A DNA stretch of 64,000 bases from Caldisericota bacterium (lineage in GTDB: Bacteria; Caldisericota; JANLFM01), in NCBI GenBank assembly GCA_024655965.1, contig JANLFL010000002.1, forward strand, positions 124,001 to 188,000, in the 5' to 3' direction. Shown here in pieces: positions 59,789 to 64,000 of this stretch; positions within the stretch are counted from its first letter, which is position 1, and each line of letters starts with the position of its first letter. Made by a program: the position numbers and the translations under genes. Below the pieces are notes generated by a model that searched no databases, was not told the origin of the DNA, and saw only the letters and a program-made list of their open reading frames with translations.

Positions 59789-61249
59789 ATGAACATTAGA
59801 TTTTGCAGGAAGGAAATCGGGGAAGAGGAAGTCGATACCATCATCTCCCTCATTCCCGAAAGCCTCCCTGAAGCCTTTAAATCAATAGATCCCGCTTTGA
59901 AGAAAAAGATTGAAGAAATAAGCAGGGATTTGCCTCTTTACACAAAAGATTCCTTCGTCCTGCTTACTCCGGAAGGGGTTAAAGCAAAAAGGGTCCTGCT
60001 TTTAAAGGTTCCTCCCTCGCTTGACCCACTTGAGCTGAGAAAGGTTTACTCCCAGGCTGGAAGGGAAGCAAGGTTAAAGGAACTCGGTCCAGATGTGGCA
60101 ATTACTTTAACGGGCCTGGTTGACCCACTTGTGGAAATCGAAATCGCCATCGAGGGAATTGCCCAGGGATCCTACCTCCCTAACCTTTACAGGACCGAAA
60201 AAAGGGAGAGGGATCTGGAGAACCTCATCCTCTGTCATCCCCCCACTTTTGAAGCCCAAAAAGTGGCAGGAAAAGCGGAACTGGTAGCCAACACCCAAAC
60301 CTATGTGCGCAATCTGGTGAATGAACCGGCCTCCGTGGTGACCCCGCTATACCTGGTGGAGGAAGCGAAGAGGATTGCGGCCGAGACAGGGTCGGAAATT
60401 GAGGTCCTCTCAGTTGAGCAGGCTGAAAAGATGGGAATGGGAGCTTTTGTGGCAGTCGCCAGGGGATCGGACCAGCCCGCTTTCATGGTCAAACTTCATC
60501 ATCCCGGAAAGGGAGGGAAGAACCGTTTAACCTTGGTGGGAAAAGGCTTGACTTTCGATTCCGGGGGCCTATCCCTTAAGCCCTGGGAATCGATGATCAC
60601 CATGAAATCGGACATGGCAGGAGCGGCCGCAGTCCTGGGCGCTTTTCGGGTCCTCCCCCTTCTGAGGCCCGAGCTTGATTTAATGGGTTTCCTCGCCCTG
60701 ACGGAAAACCTTCCCTCTGGAAAGGCTTACAAGCCCGGGGACGTAATCAAAGCCATGAACGGAAAGACCATCGAGATCCTCTCCACAGACGCGGAAGGAA
60801 GGTTAGTGCTTGCCGACGCCCTTGCATGGGCTGTCAAGGAAGGGGCAAAGCACATCGTAGATGTAGCGACTTTGACGGGAGCTTGCATCATCGCCCTTGG
60901 ACATGAGACCTCGGGCCTTTTCTCGAATCACCCCAGCTGGACGGAAAAAATCCTCCAGGCTGCCAAAAAAGCGGGCGAACGGGTCTGGGAACTGCCGATG
61001 TTCCCCGAATACAAGGAGCTCATCCGTTCGGAAATTGCCGACCTGGCAAATAGCGCGGGGCGATCGGGGGCCCCTGCGGGTGCGATATTCGGGGCAATGT
61101 TCCTCAAAGAGTTCGTCCCTGAAGGAATAGCCTGGGCCCATTTGGACATAGCCGGTCCTTCCTGGCTCCCGAAGAACAACAAATCAATTTCTGGTGGGGC
61201 GACCGGAGCAAGCCTCAGAACTCTTATCGAATTGGGGCTGGACTTCTAA
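59789..61249 (+). CDS. pepA: Leucyl aminopeptidase (M17)
   Basis: 486 residues. M17 C-terminal domain has VGKGLTFDSGGLSLKP, MKSDMAGAAAVLGAF and the signature (here STDAEGRLVLADAL, with S in place of the usual N). Cytosolic hexameric Zn/Mn aminopeptidase. Its 3' end overlaps the CBS gene by 4 bases. Monocistronic. Confidence 0.95.
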   Translation: MNIRFCRKEIGEEEVDTIISLIPESLPEAFKSIDPALKKKIEEISRDLPLYTKDSFVLLTPEGVKAKRVLLLKVPPSLDPLELRKVYSQAGREARLKELGPDVAITLTGLVDPLVEIEIAIEGIAQGSYLPNLYRTEKRERDLENLILCHPPTFEAQKVAGKAELVANTQTYVRNLVNEPASVVTPLYLVEEAKRIAAETGSEIEVLSVEQAEKMGMGAFVAVARGSDQPAFMVKLHHPGKGGKNRLTLVGKGLTFDSGGLSLKPWESMITMKSDMAGAAAVLGAFRVLPLLRPELDLMGFLALTENLPSGKAYKPGDVIKAMNGKTIEILSTDAEGRLVLADALAWAVKEGAKHIVDVATLTGACIIALGHETSGLFSNHPSWTEKILQAAKKAGERVWELPMFPEYKELIRSEIADLANSAGRSGAPAGAIFGAMFLKEFVPEGIAWAHLDIAGPSWLPKNNKSISGGATGASLRTLIELGLDF

Positions 61250-61875
61250 CTGACCGAGAGGATGTTATAGCCCTTCGACTTAAGCTCCTCAATCAATGGA
61301 GAGGCCTGGGAGGTAGCAAGGCGGACCATGATTTGGACCTTCTCACCCAGCTCCATGCAGGCGAGCCCGATCACATTAATTTGATGGTCCCTCACCAGGC
61401 TGAGGAGATCGGCAAGGGTGCCGATTTTGTTCTCCGCTTCAAGAACCACCCTCACCCCGGGGCGCCTGAACCCGAAGACTTTTATTAAAGCCTCGAAGAG
61501 GTCCGATTCTGTGATGATACCTACCAGCTCCTCCCCTTCCATCACAAGAAGGGACCCAAAACGATGTTCCCTCATTATAACCGCAGCTTCCTCGATCGTG
61601 GCCTCGGGGCTGATGCGAGCCGGGGATTTGATCATTACCTCTTTGACGGTCATTTTCGAAAGCAGATAGTTGATCTCATAAATACTAAGGGTGGTTGCCG
61701 GGGACGGGGAAACGGTCAAGAGGTCCCGCTCGGTTACCAGGCCCATGAGGGTCCGATCCTGGACAACCGGAAGCTGCTTGATCCGATGCTTCTTCATCAG
61801 GTTTAGGGCTTCGAAAATTGGGGTATCAGGTCCCACGGTGATCGGATTAGGGGTCATATGGTTCTTTACAAACAT
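61246..61875 (-). CDS. Two-CBS-domain protein with C-terminal ACT-like domain (AcuB-like)
   Basis: 209 residues: CBS pair (about 1-125, TPNPITVGPDTPIFEALNLMKK, VTERDLLTVSP and RISPEATIEEAAVIMREHRFGSLLVMEG), then an ACT-like segment (about 138-205, RVVLEAENKIGTLADLLSLVRDHQINVIGL). CBS domains bind adenine nucleotides; the AcuB layout has been linked to acetoin use in Bacillus but regulation here is unknown. Divergent from xdhC across about 100 bp. Confidence 0.88.
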   Translation of the reverse strand: MFVKNHMTPNPITVGPDTPIFEALNLMKKHRIKQLPVVQDRTLMGLVTERDLLTVSPSPATTLSIYEINYLLSKMTVKEVMIKSPARISPEATIEEAAVIMREHRFGSLLVMEGEELVGIITESDLFEALIKVFGFRRPGVRVVLEAENKIGTLADLLSLVRDHQINVIGLACMELGEKVQIMVRLATSQASPLIEELKSKGYNILSVS

Positions 61876-61978
61876 AAAATTTCCCTCCTGTTTTTCTCTT
61901 TTAACAAAGTCGGTACTGGATTAATTCCGACCAACTTCACCTTAAATGGTATAATTTTTGGAAAGTCAGGTGAAACCT

Positions 61979-62800
61979 GTGAGCCAGAAAGACATTTTCG
62001 AAGAAATCGTCAGGCTGAGGAACTCCGGGGAAGAAGGAGCCCTGGCCATTGTGGTCAATACCTCCTCCTCCAGCCCGGGCAGGGTTAACTTCAAGATGCT
62101 CGTCTATCCAGATGGTCAAATTTTGGGAACTGTGGGAGGAGGGGTGATGGAAAAGCAGGTGATGGAAGAGGCTTTAAAGTGCATTTCCGACAAGCGTTCC
62201 CGTTTCCTTCATTTCTCCCTGAGAGAGGACGAAATGGAGGGGCTTGGGGTCCTCTGCGGAGGGGAAGCGGACGTGTACATCGAACCGGTTGGGGCTCCTC
62301 CCTTCCTATATATTTTCGGTGGAGGGCACGTAGGTTTTGCCCTCTACCAGGTCGCCTCCCTTCTGGAATTCCGGATCATCATTGTCGATGACCGCCCGGC
62401 GTTCGCCTCTCCTGAAAGGTTCCCCAGGGCTCACCGGATTATCCAGAAGGACTTCGAGGAGGCTTTAAGGGAAATTAATTTTTACCCCTCGGACTTTGCG
62501 GTAATCGTTACCAGGGGGCATGCCCACGACCAGTTGGTTTTGAGGGAGATCCTGAAAAAAGAGAGGATCCCCGGATACATCGGAATGATCGGCTCCCGGG
62601 CAAAAAACGCCAGGGTTTTTCAGAACCTGGAAAAAGAGGGGATCCCCCGGGAGTTATTAACCAGGGTCTTCGCTCCAATTGGCCTGGATATTGGAGGGGA
62701 GAAACCCGAGGAAATTGCCATCTCCATCCTGGCGGAGATAATCGCTTTCAGGCACGGAAAAATTCAGGGCAAAACCCGCGATAATAGCACCGCGATCTGA
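61979..62800 (+). CDS. XdhC-family protein, orphan
   Basis: 273 residues from the GTG at 61979 (AGGTGA 5-6 bases upstream); frame open to a TTG at 61958. N-terminal XdhC-CoxI motif with GEEGALAIVVNTSSSSPGR, GTVGGGVMEKQVMEEA, LCGGEADVYIEP; then a Rossmann C-terminal domain, FGGGHVGFALYQVASLLEFRIIIVDDRPAFA and GMIGSRAKNARVF. Molybdenum-cofactor sulfuration/insertion chaperone for xanthine dehydrogenase-type enzymes, but none is in the window. A TATAAT box at 61950-61955 is probably its -10. Overlaps the SLH gene by 37 bases convergently. Confidence 0.88.
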   Translation: MSQKDIFEEIVRLRNSGEEGALAIVVNTSSSSPGRVNFKMLVYPDGQILGTVGGGVMEKQVMEEALKCISDKRSRFLHFSLREDEMEGLGVLCGGEADVYIEPVGAPPFLYIFGGGHVGFALYQVASLLEFRIIIVDDRPAFASPERFPRAHRIIQKDFEEALREINFYPSDFAVIVTRGHAHDQLVLREILKKERIPGYIGMIGSRAKNARVFQNLEKEGIPRELLTRVFAPIGLDIGGEKPEEIAISILAEIIAFRHGKIQGKTRDNSTAI

Positions 62801-64000
62801 GCCCTGCTTGCCGGTTGGTTAAAAGAAACCGCGCATCCCCCGGAAACCTTTTCCGTTAGATTGGGGTCATCAACCTTTAAAAGGCCGTTGGCGAAAGCCG
62901 CCCCCGCGTAGAGGAAGAACCAATCGGTGGGTTGAAGGGGCTGAAGCAGGTTTCCCTCCTTGAGAAACACCGAAACTGGAGCCTCAAGGGTCCATCTCTT
63001 CGCTCGGACGATGAGGGTGATGGCCTCGGCCAGGGTAACTTTTCCTTCAGGCCTGAAAGTGCCATCAGGGTATCCCTGCACCAGACCGTAGGCAACCGCC
63101 GCCTCCACGAATTTGTGTGCCCAATGACCCGGGGGGACATCCGGAAAAGTTTGGCCGGAAGTTTGAACTGGCTCAAGGTTAAACGAAAGAAGGATCATCT
63201 TGGAGAATTCCGCCCGGGATACCGGGTTTTCTGGCTTGAAGGTCCCATCGGGGTAGCCGTTGACCACTCCCCTTTCAGTGAGGAGGCCAACGGCAGGGAA
63301 AGCCCAATAATCCGAGGGTACATCGGGGAAAACGGGAGTTTTCACCAAGACTAAAAGGTTAACCTTGGCTTCGAAGGAATCAGCGATTGCCCTCAATTCC
63401 AGGCTGTAAGTTCCAGAAGGGAAGCCTGGAGGGACGGAGATATTCAAAACAGCCTGCAAATCCTGACCTGACAGTTGAAACTCGGAGGGGGAGAGGAAAA
63501 CTGAAAGCCCGGGAGTGGCAAAAACCTCAAGGTTGCCGGAAACGAGGGCCGTATCCAGAGGGTGGATGTTTACCACCACAATTTTTGTCGATCCGGGGTA
63601 GAGATCAACCTGGGGAGGGGTGAGAAGGATGGAAAAGGGAGGAGTTGTGGGGGTTGGGGTGGAGGTTGGGGATGTGGGAGTTTCCGGTTCCTCGCCCGAT
63701 GAACCAATACAGTAGAGGGATCCATCATCGCACCCTACCAGGATCCTCCCATGCTGGTCAATGACTGCCGAACTACGGGAAAACCCATTGGGGAATTTCA
63801 AGCGCCAGACTTGCTGACCCTGAGAGTCGAGGCAGTAAAAGAACTTGTCCAGACCCCCGAAGTAAAGGTGACCGGATGGATCAACAGTTGGTGAGGAATC
63901 GATTGGGTACTCGGTCTTAAAGGTCCAGAGCTTTGTCCCAGTTTCTGTGCTTAAGGCGTACAATCTCCCGTCCCGGGACCCGAAAAAAACCTTTCCATCG
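62764..64000 (-). CDS. PQQ-type beta-propeller SLH protein, 5' part outside window
   Basis: At least 412 residues; the frame stays open to the window edge (GKVFFGSRDGRLYALSTETG), so the start lies beyond 64000. Remaining propeller repeats (LYFGGLDKFFYCLDSQG, ILVGCDDGSLYCIGSSG), a Pro/Thr linker (TPTSPTSTPTPTTP), a beta-sandwich (about 110-205) and three SLH repeats (PDVPSDYWAFPAVGLL, PDVPPGHWAHKFVEAA, and a third with DWFFLYAGAAFANG). Closest in layout to the protein at 12385-14457. Confidence 0.9.
   Translation of the reverse strand, partial: DGKVFFGSRDGRLYALSTETGTKLWTFKTEYPIDSSPTVDPSGHLYFGGLDKFFYCLDSQGQQVWRLKFPNGFSRSSAVIDQHGRILVGCDDGSLYCIGSSGEEPETPTSPTSTPTPTTPPFSILLTPPQVDLYPGSTKIVVVNIHPLDTALVSGNLEVFATPGLSVFLSPSEFQLSGQDLQAVLNISVPPGFPSGTYSLELRAIADSFEAKVNLLVLVKTPVFPDVPSDYWAFPAVGLLTERGVVNGYPDGTFKPENPVSRAEFSKMILLSFNLEPVQTSGQTFPDVPPGHWAHKFVEAAVAYGLVQGYPDGTFRPEGKVTLAEAITLIVRAKRWTLEAPVSVFLKEGNLLQPLQPTDWFFLYAGAAFANGLLKVDDPNLTEKVSGGCAVSFNQPASRAQIAVLLSRVLP

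Overview
The window reads as one contiguous piece of a bacterial chromosome, about half G+C by eye, densely coded (most intergenic gaps under 30 bp, many ATGA/TTGA start-stop overlaps) and rich in TTG and GTG starts. Gene content and order point to an uncultured, anaerobic, probably thermophilic member of, or relative of, the Bacillota (Clostridia-like). The evidence is: a methionine T-box leader; the order maf-DUF4321-mreB-mreC-mreD-pbp2-rodA-radical SAM(TIGR03960-like)-DUF2344; cdaA-cdaR-glmM; and DUF1659/DUF2922/YvrJ proteins. Six SLH-domain proteins imply a Gram-positive-type S-layer anchor. Two-CPYC protein disulfide oxidoreductase and cyclic 2,3-diphosphoglycerate synthetase suggest heat; NfnAB and a 2-oxoacid:ferredoxin oxidoreductase suggest a ferredoxin-based anaerobe. 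The phylum is an inference. No rRNA, tRNA, insertion sequence or CRISPR array was seen.

Layout: 1-3160 (+) holds uncharacterised genes, a zinc-ribbon protein and an ECF sigma/zinc anti-sigma pair. 11199-3157 (-) is one seven-gene run: ornithine-type aminotransferase, PLP racemase, cyclic 2,3-DPG synthetase, ornithine carbamoyltransferase, then cdaA-cdaR-glmM, which links ornithine metabolism to c-di-AMP and amino-sugar synthesis. 12187-11357 (-) is rplM-rpsI with its own promoter and terminator. 14457-12385 is a beta-propeller SLH protein. 17470-14833 (-) pairs a radical SAM protein with a fold-type II PLP enzyme. 17650-18585 (+) is a cation diffusion facilitator.

32720-18616 (-) is a methionine T-box followed by an unbroken run of fifteen genes: metG, a split MetRS tRNA-binding domain, tatD, an AMMECR1 protein, nfnA-nfnB, DUF4321, maf, mreBCD, pbp2, rodA, a large radical SAM protein and DUF2344. 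36462-32771 (-) carries redox/stress proteins (PDO, OsmC), trmO and secreted proteins. 39538-36817 (-) is trkH-trkA-comF. 39618-40981 (+) has a small acidic protein, a zincin and a degenerate SDR. 42568-41019 is an SLH protein coupled to a GDT1 transporter; a DMT permease, a CYTH protein and a hybrid-sensing histidine kinase follow.

The most unusual part is 46155-49410. A leftward cassette (DUF1659, DUF2922, signal-less amidase-SLH, YvrJ) starts at a promoter overlapped by a perfect 24-bp palindrome. Facing it is a rightward unit of an XRE repressor-like protein, an ImmA-like protein with an altered metal motif and a small HTH-like protein. A short leftward RNA with its own promoter and terminator lies just beyond. 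49410-55710 (+) joins a Cas4/RecB-like nuclease to pxpABC, an SLH-transglutaminase and two membrane proteins. 59641-55707 (-) is a nicotinamidase-like protein, a two-subunit OFOR and ispH. The window closes with leucyl aminopeptidase, a CBS protein, an orphan XdhC and a truncated beta-propeller SLH protein.
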